From Asticcacaulis sp. ZE23SCel15 (lineage in GTDB: Bacteria; Pseudomonadota; Alphaproteobacteria; Caulobacterales; Caulobacteraceae): 64,000 nucleotides of DNA. The stretch spans positions 1,783,001 to 1,847,000 of the forward strand of contig NZ_CP130044.1 in assembly GCF_030505395.1 (NCBI RefSeq), read 5' to 3'. Shown here piece after piece: positions 43,001-51,185 of this stretch (positions within the stretch are counted from its first letter, which is position 1; each line of letters starts with the position of its first letter). The position numbers were made by a program, and so were the translations under genes. Under the pieces are notes generated by a model. It was given only the letters and a program-made list of their open reading frames with translations. It did not search any database and was not told the DNA's origin.

Positions 43001-46000
43001 TGGTCTCAGGAGCGTCCGGGGCGCGTGACCAGCGCACCCAGGGCTTCCACGTTATGTCGGGCCAGACGATGCGGACGCGCTCATTCTATCGTGAGACGAC
43101 CGCTAATACCTTCTTTGTGTCGGATGCGTTCCTCAAGAAAGCCCTGCGCACCAACCGTCCGGTCGGCGAAGTGCCGCGTATACCGCTGGATGGCGGCTCG
43201 GTGGTCTTCAGAGTGGCCGAAAGCCTTGAGCTTAACGGCAAGCTGACCTCCGGCGCAGCCAGTGGCGGGCGCGGTGGTTTTGCCGACATCGCGTCGTCGA
43301 AAGTTGTGGTGGCCGGGACCAATACCGACCTGTCGCAATATGACGGCTATCTGGTGCTCAAGAGCGAGCAGTTGTCGGCCTTTGGGGCGGACAGCCTCCT
43401 GATCGGTGGCACGCGTCAGCAAGGCGCGGTCAATATGGAGCTTTCGGTATCGGGGACGGACATCGTTGTCGATAATACGGGCTCTGTGCTGTTTGGCCCG
43501 GAACTGTTGTTTGCGTCTACCGGCAATATCGATGTCAAAGACGGTGCTCAGCTTGAAACGCGCGGCAAAATCAGTGGCGTGTCCGGAGATCTGCGGGTGC
43601 TGGCCAATATCGCGGCCCTTATCGATAACAACGGCACACCCACGGACCTCAATGACGACATAACCATTCATGGTGTGCTGGATCAGGGCACCGTGCTGCG
43701 CTTATCGTCCGGCGATCAGGTTGATATCCTGCGCGATACCGATGCGGTCAATGCCGCCAATGCGCTTCGCAACGATCCGGCAGCGCTGGCTCTGGTCAAT
43801 AGTCAACGCGCCGATAGGGGCCTGGCACCGCTCGACCTTAGCCAGGGCCTGTTAAACATCGCCGATGGGGCGTCACTCAAGAGCGGTCGCTCGGTGGCCC
43901 TCGATGCGACCAACAATACCCTTCTGGGCAGTCTGGTGACGCTTGAGACCCAGCAGCTTAGCGCCTCGGCCTCACGGGTCAGCATTGGGGCGGTACCTGC
44001 AGGCACCGAAGGGCTGATCTTTGCCGATGGTTCACTGGGCGCTCTGGCCAGGGCGGCTGACCTGACGCTTAAGTCATATTCGACGCTTGATCTTTATGGC
44101 GGCGTTACGCTGGCGGCCACCGGGGCCTTGCGCCTTGATGCCGGTGAAGTGCGGGTGATCGACGCCAATAACCAGCCGACGACGCTAAAGGCGCAAACCC
44201 TGACCCTGACCCATACCGGCAGCGGTAAGTCAGTTGCCACAACCGGCTCTGCGTCTCTGAACCTTGACGCGAAGAATGTATACTTCGAAGGCAATGACAA
44301 GTGGCTGTCGGGTATCAACACTCTGAACATCACCGCAAGCGAGCGGGTGATCGGTCGTGACGACAGTACGCTTTATATCCCCGGCGCACTGTCCGTCACG
44401 GCCGGAGGACTGACGACCGAAAGCGGTGCGCGTCTGTTCTTTGACGCGACGGGTGAGATCAATGTCACGTCCACTGCCAACGCAACCCTTCCGGCGTTCC
44501 AATCCTTCGGCGGCACACTGGGCCTGACCGGGGCTTCGGTAAACTATGCCGGTCAATCACGCCTGACGGGCGGTACGATCAACCTTCAGGCCCGCGCCGG
44601 CGATGTGGTGCTGGCTCAGGGGGCTGTGCTGGATGTCACGTCAAATGCCAGCCAGTTCTTTGATAAGACGGTCGGGGTTGGTGCCGGTTCGGTCAATCTT
44701 GTGGCTGATCTTGGCGATGTCAATCTGGGCACAGGCTCACTGATTGACGTGTCGGGCTCCGCCGCAGGTGGTGATGCCGGTACGCTGACCATCAAGACCG
44801 GGGTTGGCGAAGCGATCCTCAACGGTACGCTGAAAGGCACTTCGGCTGCGGGTTCACGCGGCGGTTCATTCAGCCTGCTGACGCAATCCCTGACCAATTT
44901 CGGGGCCTTCAATACGGCACTTGATACAGGTGGTTTCCGCCAGTCACGCCGCTTTGAGATCAACTCAGGCGATGTGACGGTTGATGGCACGGTCAATGTG
45001 CAGGACTTCGCGGTTATCGCCAATGACGGCTCCGTCAATGTCACCGGCACGGTCAGAACCACGGGTGATAATGGTGGCCGCATCCAGGTGTCGGCGGCTG
45101 AGGATGTGACCTTATCCGGCACCGGCAAACTGCTGGCCAGCGCCAATGCGACCGGCGGTGCGGGCGGTACGGTCATTGTTGAAACCACGGGCCGTAACGG
45201 CGGTCAGATCGCCACTCAGGCGGGTTCAGTCATCGACGTCAGCGGCACGGGTGAGGGCGGGCGTCTGGTCCGTTTCCGCGCCCCGCAGGTCGGCAATGAT
45301 GTCGCCATCGGCCAACTGGCTGGTACAATCACCGGTGCGCGTTCGGTTCTGGCCGAAGGCTTCAAGGTTTATGATGGGGTTTCCATCATTGATCAGGGTG
45401 TGATCACTCAGGTGTCTAATGACGCCACGGCCTTCATGAGTGCTAACGGCGCAACGATCCGTAACCGTCTGGGGGCTGGCGTTACGCTGGTCGCCGGGAT
45501 TGAGCTGCGCAGCGATAGCGACATGGAGCTTAAAGATACCTGGGATCTGTCGGGTCTGCGCTTTGACGGTGCGGCCGGGGTGCTGACCCTGCGCGCCGCG
45601 GGTGATTTGCTGATCAATGCCAACCTGAGTGATGGCTTCAACGGCGACCTGCTGCTGGACGGTGAAAGCTGGGCCTTCAACCTGACGGCAGGTGCCAATA
45701 CCCAAAGCCCGGATACCCTGGCGGTACTTACCGCCGGTCAACTGGCGGCAGGTAAGGGCTCAGTGAAGATCGGCGGTACGGCCGATACGCTCGAATACTT
45801 CTATGACCCGGCCTATGGCAATGAAAATCGGCTCTATGTGATCGGTGCTGACGGACGGTTCGTGAATGATCCTTCCGGTGGCCGTGAGCAATTCCTTGAA
45901 CTTCAGCGCGATACAGCGACGGGGCAGTATATCCACCCCATCACCGGCGAACTGATCGAAAAAGATCCGGTCACCGGCGACTATGCTGACACAGGCATCT

Positions 46001-49000
46001 ATGCCCGCCGTCCGCTGCCGTGGCTGTTCGGTATTTACCGGGCCGACGGTTCATCGGGCAATGGCGGCCTTGATGGCAATGGCAACCCCCGCGATGACTT
46101 TGATGCGCGCGAATATCAGCAATGGGATAATTCAACCGGATACTCTGTACGCACCGGCACAGGCGCGATCAATGTCGCTTCGGCGCGTGATCTGGTGCTT
46201 CAGGAACGGGCGTCGGTCATCTACACAGCGGGTAAAAACGCGGCCCCTCTGGCAGGCTTTTATGTGCCAACGGGTTCCTTGCGTATTTCCACCAGCAATG
46301 ACACGCCGACCCTAACGCTGCGCACCGTCCAGTACGGCGAAGGCGGCGGCGATGTCACCTTGCGGGTCAGTGGCGATATCCTCGCCAGTTCGCAAACTCC
46401 GCAATTGCCATCCGGCTATCTGTTCCAGCGTCGAAGCCTCGACGAGACGACCGGATTGTTCGCATCTGCTCCTGACCGTGCGTATGATCAGACGTCATGG
46501 TGGGTAGATTACAGCCTGTTCCAGGGCGGTATCGGCGCTTTGGGTGGCGGTAATATCGCCATCGACGCGGGCGGTGACATCGATAATCTCGGCGTCAGCA
46601 TACCTAACAGCGGCCGCGTGACGGGCAATACCGGATCGGGCGATGCCATTGCCTTGACCCTGACGGGCGGCGGTAATCTCAGCCTTCGGGCAGGCGGTAA
46701 TATCAAGGGCGGCGTCTTCTATGTCGCGGACGGCGAGGGCGACCTGACCGCAGGCGGCAGCTTCACGGCGGGCTCAAAGGCCAGGGTCTTCTACGACCCA
46801 TCCTGCACATTCTCTAACAGCCCGACCTGCTACCTGCACTATGACCCGCGCGGCAAAAGTCCGGAATACGACGTCTATTCGATGTTCTTCACGTCATCGG
46901 GTCAGTTCGACATCAAGAGCGGGGGCGATCTGAACATAGACGGGGTCATGGACCCATTGCTTGCGGGCGCAGTGTCTGAATATCGCGGCTGGAACTTCCT
47001 CAGTTACACCGACGAAGCCAGTGTGCGCCTGTTCTCTGCGGGTGGTGACGTCAATGTCTGGAACAACGGCCTCAACACCTCCATTGCCTTCTATAGTTCC
47101 GGCAGCAATGTGCCTAATCCGGGCGCTTCACCCCTGTGGTACTACGGACGGATTGATGCGATTGATGATGGCCGGGATTCCATGGCCTGGGACCTGCGCC
47201 CATCCAAGTTCAGCGCGATTGCGGCTACCGGCGACGTTCGGGTTGTGGGTGGCATGATGCTGATGCCATCGGCCAAGGGCAATCTTGAGCTTCTGGCGGG
47301 TAATAACGTCATCATCGGCTACGGTACCCAGTCGGAGCAGGGACGTAATGCCGATCGTGGCCTTGATGGTGCGTACTTCACCAGCCAAAGAGATGTAGAG
47401 AAAAACCAGCGCGGGGCGACAATTTATGAAGGTATCTTCATGAGTCAGGCGGATATGACCTATCTGCCGACGCCAACCAATCCGGTGTCATTCGTCAGAA
47501 ATATAGACCGGATACATCTGCGCAGTGCCGGTGTTGGCGATGACTTCTTTGGCGGCGGAAGGGATTTCTCGGTCGACGCCCTGCCGGATCTGCATGCCGG
47601 TGACCATGAGCCTGTGCGGATCTACGCCGCCAAGGGCGATATCGTCACGGCAGGACGCACCGTTATGAACCTGCCCAAGCAGGCATGGTTCCAGGCGGGT
47701 GGAAACATCTACTTCCCGTCCTATGACATCCAGCACAACAACCCGAATGACCTCAGCCTTGTGCGGGCCGGTAAAGGGATCTACTTCGATATCTCCGGCC
47801 AATTCGGCAACTCAAATGACGGGATTGTGGACTCCTATGGTCACCTGACCGTCTCCGGCCCCGGCCGTCTTGAGGTCGAAGCCGGCACGGATATCTATCT
47901 GCCAAGCAACAGCTATGGGATCAGCAGCAAGCGCATTACGATTGAGCCGGGTGCGCAGTTCTGGAAGCCGGAAGAGAAGGCGGCTGATATCGCCATCAGC
48001 GCCGGTTTCAACCAGAAGCCATCCTATGATGCCTTCGAAGACGCCTATCTCAATCCTGAAAAAGCCGGTGAGATGGCCGATTACCTGAAGGACGATACGG
48101 GTAAGTCACTCTACCTGTTTGACCGCGAATATGATCGCGCCAAAGGGGCCACGGGTGAGTTTGCCGTACCGGAACCGCGTGAGGGTCTGGTCAACTATGT
48201 CCGTCGTTTGCAGGGCCTTACGCCTCTGGAAACGCGGGCTGAAGAGGTCGCCTATCTCGACACGGCCTGGACCTATTGGAAGGCTCTGCCGTCCGATTAC
48301 AAGACGCCTTACTTCCGCAGCGTCCTGTTCCTGGAACTGCGCACTACCGGCCGTGAAGCCAATGACGCGGATAATGAGCGCTACAACACCACTTTCCGCG
48401 GCTATAAGGCGATTGAGACCCTGTTCCCCGGTGCTCAAAAAGAGACCATTGAAACTCTGGCTGAAGGTAAATCGCTCTGGAAAGGTGACTTCGAAACCTA
48501 TGCCAGCCGTGTTATCTCCAGCGGTGGCGGCAAGATAGAGTTCGTCCTGCCCGGCGGCGCCATGACCATGGCCAACGTTTCGGCCTTGCCGAGCGAGACC
48601 GGCCAGCCGCCGATTGATCCGGCGACAGGCAAGCCGGTGCAGGTCTATAATCCAACAAGCCAGCGCTATGAGGACGACCGTGGCAACGCTCAACGCGCCG
48701 GTGTTCTGACCACCGATGGCGGTGAGATCAATGTTCTGACCCACGCCAGTGTGACCCTGAACCAGTCGCGTCTTCTGACGGCAAAGGGCGGCAACGTCAT
48801 GATCTGGTCATCATGGGGCGATATCGCGGCGGGTAAGGGTGCACAAACCTCGCTCAGCCCGGCCTTCTTTGACTATGGTCTGGACCTTCTGGCGCGGATG
48901 AAGCGTGAACCGGCCGGTCTGCCGACCGGCGCGGGTATCGGCACCTTGTCCACGCAGGATGGCACGCCCCCCGCCGACGTCGATCTGATCGCTCCGGCCG

Positions 49001-49635
49001 GGGTGGTGGATGCCGGTGATGCCGGTATCCGTGTCGCGGGTAACTTCAACGTTTTCGCTGTTGAAATCCTTGGTGCTGATAATATCGACGTGGGTGGAGT
49101 GACCTCTGGCCTGCCGATACCGCCGGCAGCGCCACCAACCTCGCTTGATATTGGGTTGTCGTCCACGAACGATCTGGTGGCCAAATCTCTGAAAGATGCG
49201 ATTTCAAATGTTCAGAAGGACAAATCGATCGTTCCGCCATCGCTGATCGAAGTGAAGGCAACGGGGTCTGACGAAGAAGAAGTGTGCGGCACAGATGAAA
49301 ATCCGTGCCCTGATGACAACAACGTTCAGCCTCAAGCGCCGGTTTCCAGTGCGGCACCTAGCTTCACACCCGTCAAGGTCGCCGTGCGGTATGTCGAACC
49401 ACGCATCGACTTCAAACTGCCGTCCCTGATGCTGGACGATGCCATCCGCAGTGTAGGGCAGTTTTCCGGAATGACGATCATCTACAACTCGGCGGTTTTA
49501 AGAAACCGTATGGCGCCCGCTTTGAGCGGCAAGATGACCGCCGGTGAAGCTCTGGAGCGTCTGCTTAAAAACGAAGGCCTGATGGCCATTCGTGTCGGGC
49601 CGCGCTCCATCCGTCTGGAGCGGGTTCAGGGTTGA
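37063..49635 (+). CDS. giant TpsA-type filamentous exoprotein with C-terminal STN domain
   Basis: A secreted protein of 4190 residues. After a long signal peptide (ending ALAAEP) come two tandem filamentous-haemagglutinin TPS-like units: LLDWEDFRLQTNEVLEFQQQ with VFVLNDNGVLIGKDA (about 95-165), and ILDWSDMSLQAGEVLKFQQQ with IYLVAPRGLVVDG (about 190-255). They should target it to the TpsB pore. The next 3800 residues are rich in glycine, asparagine and serine, with short beta-strand repeats, as in a right-handed beta-helix fibre. Near the end are two cysteines (4075 and 4082, CGTDENPC), then an STN domain (about 4110-4190, FKLPSLMLDDAIRSVGQFSG). STN domains normally belong to secretins and FecA-type receptors, so this tail is unusual. 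AGGAAG precedes ATG 37063. Confidence 0.92.
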   Translation: MSRIAASARTGLTGSRRLKASASLMVLALAASVSSTSVSPALAAEPFANMVGIQAGRIIGTGPNAQVAQWTGANAPVIGTDVDGRALMTIQQTQAKALLDWEDFRLQTNEVLEFQQQSADWIAVNRVHGNQAAEINGEIRAIGKVFVLNDNGVLIGKDAKINTRTLVTGQGISDVLIDGKTTTLVQSKEKAILDWSDMSLQAGEVLKFQQQKTDWVALNRSYNVNKTVLAGDVKADGHIYLVAPRGLVVDGKINAQQVVLSSLFMRNDQFLGDPDQNSATGGLISYTRRQEQGGIMNPTFTNTRFAGWGLNPNGEGYNPLGWKDAIVGLGDNQYGFNAPYYKLMNGGPEIVDANDPLKYNVTIGKTGSVTTGKFGKVMLFGPKVTNFGQINIQDEGQVIMAAGENVWLQPAGSGMLAAGNGRLDAYVGALYPLGNSLGFTSWDKPPQRANTEEWRAFYSLLLGRNVALNENLSTADHTKIWSGGYVFNGTQYVYNPSLIETYIHTIEAERAQTYTARNEGIISSKRGGSVVMRGLNLEQMGAIDMTSTALFRSDISLFASVWDWRGGPGTESDNRATAVPGHGTVVFGKGSLTQITPDLDSTDAIPVSSGAQSVGQIKINARSVHMQEDSIIHMPSGNMNVLLDAGAHIFDNNLGAGSNQGNEDGTRFLMERGATIDLSGWETTLEMGYHQVTGKLYAAQLADSPLQRDGALYRQEISVDRRYGTNLANWQGLDNLSQGTLGQFLTNGGTLNMDIGDDFIMKSGSVIDVSGGVTTYKDGYVYTTLLRRLDGSIIDIREADPDELYMGLANQWTVYDTKWGKQTTYNIPLMTATQGRFETSYQHGGKGGTVDIMAPDSVLQGTLKGETVTGRYQRQAGTIPTGGAFILNNAGESEGEYVSNNILITARETALNANFGFTDKLSDTYGELFGVEFDRETDPISSDKIHSDNTTLVSADFFNRSTMGSYALNQVGVYGDHIAVQVEEGVNLNLKNGASFSLAADQRIEFLGSIRTEGGDVSLGGMGLTLGGSTKIDTRGSWYSDYEIDQYIALDTLPRIHGGDITLSANGDILNNADNVGLVLPDTVVLDMSGGAWVERSGKLNGGKGGNLTINALLAEKDELDLSGLSNARAYGLGGNGAFSLRSGDDIIIGAALPVADEEAIGRPPLLFTPDFFENSGFSAINLIGKSVELMDGVQVHATSASLQLKEPAPLSGKPPAFWAPSGTDIYDVAEARYLAPELRSPSLRRGMTINLSAQGVTTGAALGDVRIGEGSLLATEVGGKISLRGNTTVAGTILAPAGAISLASDTATGNFVHVTDTGSLLAPGVALITSRNVVAGRELIGGEIYDGGKITLTANEIKLDKGSKLDVSGTSATFDLQDSNRTGVYVPVTLASNGGSVEVEGQRLAINDTAYKANAGGAGARGGSLTLNWTVQMGGGGTPGGYTPAQVLEQLEQYVEWGYVTDKDFNPITSLYGIDLSTIAWEYVVGPLDFPPGYILNNRAEVVALFNAYGAAAAGPAPMLIIGEAFSSGGGSGPDIPNALVELFTLAGYSPPPPSTEAPIVTTLSPDKIAAGGFSALTINASPGVVFNGDVNLGGKKADGSYIFDTLNINASQIVGNTGSTVRLEAGLVGLGQNETILPTSGYGSLLGIDPAGQGTTITVSAGTLLQVGNASFHGFEDTRLNSGGDIRFAGIRLAPNQAPAGSLYSAGKLTLKADQVYAGTGRIFSVTSDTAIEILAQDDGGLINDSPYEAAAKLTLKAPTIIQGGTLRSPLGTLTLEAYDNGTQGSGDLIFKAGSLTSVSGDGKSIPYGYTANGDTWTDPFTGLELTNLPTKALNLTADKVDLQAGSEIDVSGGGDLFAREFVPGVNGTLDWLTGYRDVDYNWVTDPGSIYAVIPDFEGNIAPLGFGSSQIGAGDKVYLSGGSGLKAGYYTLLPAEYALMPGAYRVTAQHRYSDSFVDASLGTSRSLTDGSSVQAGYVVSGASGARDQRTQGFHVMSGQTMRTRSFYRETTANTFFVSDAFLKKALRTNRPVGEVPRIPLDGGSVVFRVAESLELNGKLTSGAASGGRGGFADIASSKVVVAGTNTDLSQYDGYLVLKSEQLSAFGADSLLIGGTRQQGAVNMELSVSGTDIVVDNTGSVLFGPELLFASTGNIDVKDGAQLETRGKISGVSGDLRVLANIAALIDNNGTPTDLNDDITIHGVLDQGTVLRLSSGDQVDILRDTDAVNAANALRNDPAALALVNSQRADRGLAPLDLSQGLLNIADGASLKSGRSVALDATNNTLLGSLVTLETQQLSASASRVSIGAVPAGTEGLIFADGSLGALARAADLTLKSYSTLDLYGGVTLAATGALRLDAGEVRVIDANNQPTTLKAQTLTLTHTGSGKSVATTGSASLNLDAKNVYFEGNDKWLSGINTLNITASERVIGRDDSTLYIPGALSVTAGGLTTESGARLFFDATGEINVTSTANATLPAFQSFGGTLGLTGASVNYAGQSRLTGGTINLQARAGDVVLAQGAVLDVTSNASQFFDKTVGVGAGSVNLVADLGDVNLGTGSLIDVSGSAAGGDAGTLTIKTGVGEAILNGTLKGTSAAGSRGGSFSLLTQSLTNFGAFNTALDTGGFRQSRRFEINSGDVTVDGTVNVQDFAVIANDGSVNVTGTVRTTGDNGGRIQVSAAEDVTLSGTGKLLASANATGGAGGTVIVETTGRNGGQIATQAGSVIDVSGTGEGGRLVRFRAPQVGNDVAIGQLAGTITGARSVLAEGFKVYDGVSIIDQGVITQVSNDATAFMSANGATIRNRLGAGVTLVAGIELRSDSDMELKDTWDLSGLRFDGAAGVLTLRAAGDLLINANLSDGFNGDLLLDGESWAFNLTAGANTQSPDTLAVLTAGQLAAGKGSVKIGGTADTLEYFYDPAYGNENRLYVIGADGRFVNDPSGGREQFLELQRDTATGQYIHPITGELIEKDPVTGDYADTGIYARRPLPWLFGIYRADGSSGNGGLDGNGNPRDDFDAREYQQWDNSTGYSVRTGTGAINVASARDLVLQERASVIYTAGKNAAPLAGFYVPTGSLRISTSNDTPTLTLRTVQYGEGGGDVTLRVSGDILASSQTPQLPSGYLFQRRSLDETTGLFASAPDRAYDQTSWWVDYSLFQGGIGALGGGNIAIDAGGDIDNLGVSIPNSGRVTGNTGSGDAIALTLTGGGNLSLRAGGNIKGGVFYVADGEGDLTAGGSFTAGSKARVFYDPSCTFSNSPTCYLHYDPRGKSPEYDVYSMFFTSSGQFDIKSGGDLNIDGVMDPLLAGAVSEYRGWNFLSYTDEASVRLFSAGGDVNVWNNGLNTSIAFYSSGSNVPNPGASPLWYYGRIDAIDDGRDSMAWDLRPSKFSAIAATGDVRVVGGMMLMPSAKGNLELLAGNNVIIGYGTQSEQGRNADRGLDGAYFTSQRDVEKNQRGATIYEGIFMSQADMTYLPTPTNPVSFVRNIDRIHLRSAGVGDDFFGGGRDFSVDALPDLHAGDHEPVRIYAAKGDIVTAGRTVMNLPKQAWFQAGGNIYFPSYDIQHNNPNDLSLVRAGKGIYFDISGQFGNSNDGIVDSYGHLTVSGPGRLEVEAGTDIYLPSNSYGISSKRITIEPGAQFWKPEEKAADIAISAGFNQKPSYDAFEDAYLNPEKAGEMADYLKDDTGKSLYLFDREYDRAKGATGEFAVPEPREGLVNYVRRLQGLTPLETRAEEVAYLDTAWTYWKALPSDYKTPYFRSVLFLELRTTGREANDADNERYNTTFRGYKAIETLFPGAQKETIETLAEGKSLWKGDFETYASRVISSGGGKIEFVLPGGAMTMANVSALPSETGQPPIDPATGKPVQVYNPTSQRYEDDRGNAQRAGVLTTDGGEINVLTHASVTLNQSRLLTAKGGNVMIWSSWGDIAAGKGAQTSLSPAFFDYGLDLLARMKREPAGLPTGAGIGTLSTQDGTPPADVDLIAPAGVVDAGDAGIRVAGNFNVFAVEILGADNIDVGGVTSGLPIPPAAPPTSLDIGLSSTNDLVAKSLKDAISNVQKDKSIVPPSLIEVKATGSDEEEVCGTDENPCPDDNNVQPQAPVSSAAPSFTPVKVAVRYVEPRIDFKLPSLMLDDAIRSVGQFSGMTIIYNSAVLRNRMAPALSGKMTAGEALERLLKNEGLMAIRVGPRSIRLERVQG

Positions 49636-49647
49636 AAAGAAAAATAA

Positions 49648-49676
49648 GCCGGTGGCCGCAGTCTTGCGGCCCCGGC
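49648..49676 (+). promoter_or_regulatory. stem-loop between the exoprotein gene and sapC
   Basis: GCCGG (49648-49652) and GGCCGCA (49654-49660) pair with TGCGGCC (49665-49671) and CCGGC (49672-49676) around a GTCT loop, leaving one bulged base. There is no U-tract. It lies just after the 12.6-kb exoprotein gene and may protect the transcript end or set the ratio of downstream gene expression rather than terminate fully. Confidence 0.55.
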
Positions 49677-49708
49677 GACACCTCTCATGATTATGCAGGA
49701 GTTTATTT

Positions 49709-50473
49709 ATGTCTGACACCGTTACCAACCCTTCCGGCCTTCCGCTGTTTTACCAAAAGCCTCAACCGCTTGCATCAGGCATCCACGGCGCCTTGCGGAT
49801 TAAGGACGGCGACTATGGCTTTGCCGCCGATACCGCCTGTATTCCGCTGATGCTGAGTGAGTTTGCCTTTGCGGCCCGCGATTATCCGGTGTTGTTTGCC
49901 GCACAAACCATGGCACCGGTCGCCCTTATGGGGTTGCAAAACCAGAACCTGTTCGTAAGCGACGGGGCCTGGGATGAAGACGCCTATATTCCGGCCTATG
50001 CCCGTCGGTATCCGTTTAGCACCCTGCGGCTTGAGGAAGACAAGGGTTTTGCCATGGTTCTCGACGTCGCCAGTCCACGCGTGACCGATAGTGCTGACGA
50101 AGGCATAGCCCTGTTTGAAGGCGATGAACCGTCGGCCTACACCAAACAGGTTCTGGCGTTTTGTGAGCAGTTTCACGCTGATGCCCTAATGACTGAAGCT
50201 TTTAGCGAGGCCCTGAAAGCGCAGGACCTCCTGATCGAGCGCCGCGCCGATATCGTGCTGCCCGATGGCGAAAAATTGGGCGTCAATGGCTTTCTGATTA
50301 TTGATCCTGAGCGGTTCTCTGCCCTAGATGAAAGCATCATCACCGAATGGCATCGCAAAGGCTGGTTAGGAATTGTTCATTTTCATCTGGCCTCGCTTGA
50401 ACGCTTTCAGAACCTTGTAAAGCGTCAGTCGCGACGCCCGAATTCGCCAAACTCACAAGACAAAGCCGCTTAA
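49709..50473 (+). CDS. SapC family protein
   Basis: A protein of 254 residues of the SapC family, first noted in the S-layer locus of Campylobacter and frequent in Caulobacterales near TonB receptor gene sets. Family features visible are FAADTACIPLMLSEFAFAAR, YPVLFAAQTMAPVALMGL, the YIPAYARRYPFS block and the NGFLIIDPERFSALDE block near the end. No signal peptide is apparent, so it is probably cytoplasmic. AGGAG precedes ATG 49709. Its biochemical role is unknown. Its position right after the giant exoprotein gene suggests a role in surface-protein export or modification, in keeping with the original S-layer context. Confidence 0.85.
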   Translation: MSDTVTNPSGLPLFYQKPQPLASGIHGALRIKDGDYGFAADTACIPLMLSEFAFAARDYPVLFAAQTMAPVALMGLQNQNLFVSDGAWDEDAYIPAYARRYPFSTLRLEEDKGFAMVLDVASPRVTDSADEGIALFEGDEPSAYTKQVLAFCEQFHADALMTEAFSEALKAQDLLIERRADIVLPDGEKLGVNGFLIIDPERFSALDESIITEWHRKGWLGIVHFHLASLERFQNLVKRQSRRPNSPNSQDKAA

Positions 50474-50490
50474 TTTTTAGGAAAAATGTA

Positions 50491-51087
50491 ATGATCTTCC
50501 GTACATACAGCCTAATTTTATCTTCGTTTCTGGCGGTCCTGACCGTTCTGCCGGTTCAAGCCCAAACGCCCGCCGCGCCACAGACAGGGCTGGGTGGGCC
50601 GGTAATTGCCGGAGTTTGCCTGATGTCGCGCGAAGCTGTCCTGGTCAATTCCAAGGCCGGCGTTGCCGCTACCGCCCGGTTGCAGCAATTGACCACCGAA
50701 GCGCAGACCGAAATCGTGAACTTAAGAAAACCTGTCGAAACAGAGGCCGAAGCTCTTCGCAAAGAGCAGGCAAAGCTTTCGGCTGAGCAACTCAGCGCCC
50801 GTCAAAAGGCGCTGGGGCAAAAACTTCAGACGGTTCAGCTTCAGGCCGAGCATCGCGGTCGTGAAATAGAGGCTACGCGTCAGAAAGTGCTCGATAAGAT
50901 CAGTACAGAGGCGCAACCGGTTATTGCGTCGGTTTATAAGGCCAAGGGTTGCGGTCTTCTGGTAGATCGCAACAGCGTGCTGGGCGGCAACCTTACCAAT
51001 GACATCACTGCCAGCGTCGTGGCGGCCCTGGATACCAAGTTGAGCACCGTAACCTTCAATCGCGTAGTTTTGCCGGTTTCACAATAA
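50491..51087 (+). CDS. OmpH/Skp-like periplasmic chaperone
   Basis: A periplasmic protein of 198 residues with a signal peptide (ending LPVQAQ). The body resembles the OmpH/Skp family: an N-terminal strand (VIAGVCLMSREAVLVNSKAG) followed by a long helical hairpin (LQQLTTEAQTEIVNLRKPVE, LSAEQLSARQKALGQKLQTV) and a returning strand (ASVYKAKGCGLLVDRNSVLG). Skp trimers hold unfolded outer-membrane and secreted proteins in their tentacles. As the last gene of the operon, 17 bases after sapC, it is probably a dedicated chaperone for TpsB, the porin or the giant exoprotein in transit. The genomic general Skp is expected elsewhere beside bamA. Confidence 0.83.
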   Translation: MIFRTYSLILSSFLAVLTVLPVQAQTPAAPQTGLGGPVIAGVCLMSREAVLVNSKAGVAATARLQQLTTEAQTEIVNLRKPVETEAEALRKEQAKLSAEQLSARQKALGQKLQTVQLQAEHRGREIEATRQKVLDKISTEAQPVIASVYKAKGCGLLVDRNSVLGGNLTNDITASVVAALDTKLSTVTFNRVVLPVSQ

Positions 51088-51185
51088 ATGAACTGATAAT
51101 GGGATTGTAAGGGCGGAAACTATACCAGGGCTACACGGGGACAGCATTTTCCGCTAAGGGGGGCTGAACTTTTACAGGTAGCGGT

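Noticed and set aside
37063..49635. Repetitive exoprotein region as a possible CRISPR or tandem-repeat array
   Set aside because: Similarity is at the level of short glycine/asparagine-rich beta-strand motifs, with no regular direct DNA repeats and spacers.
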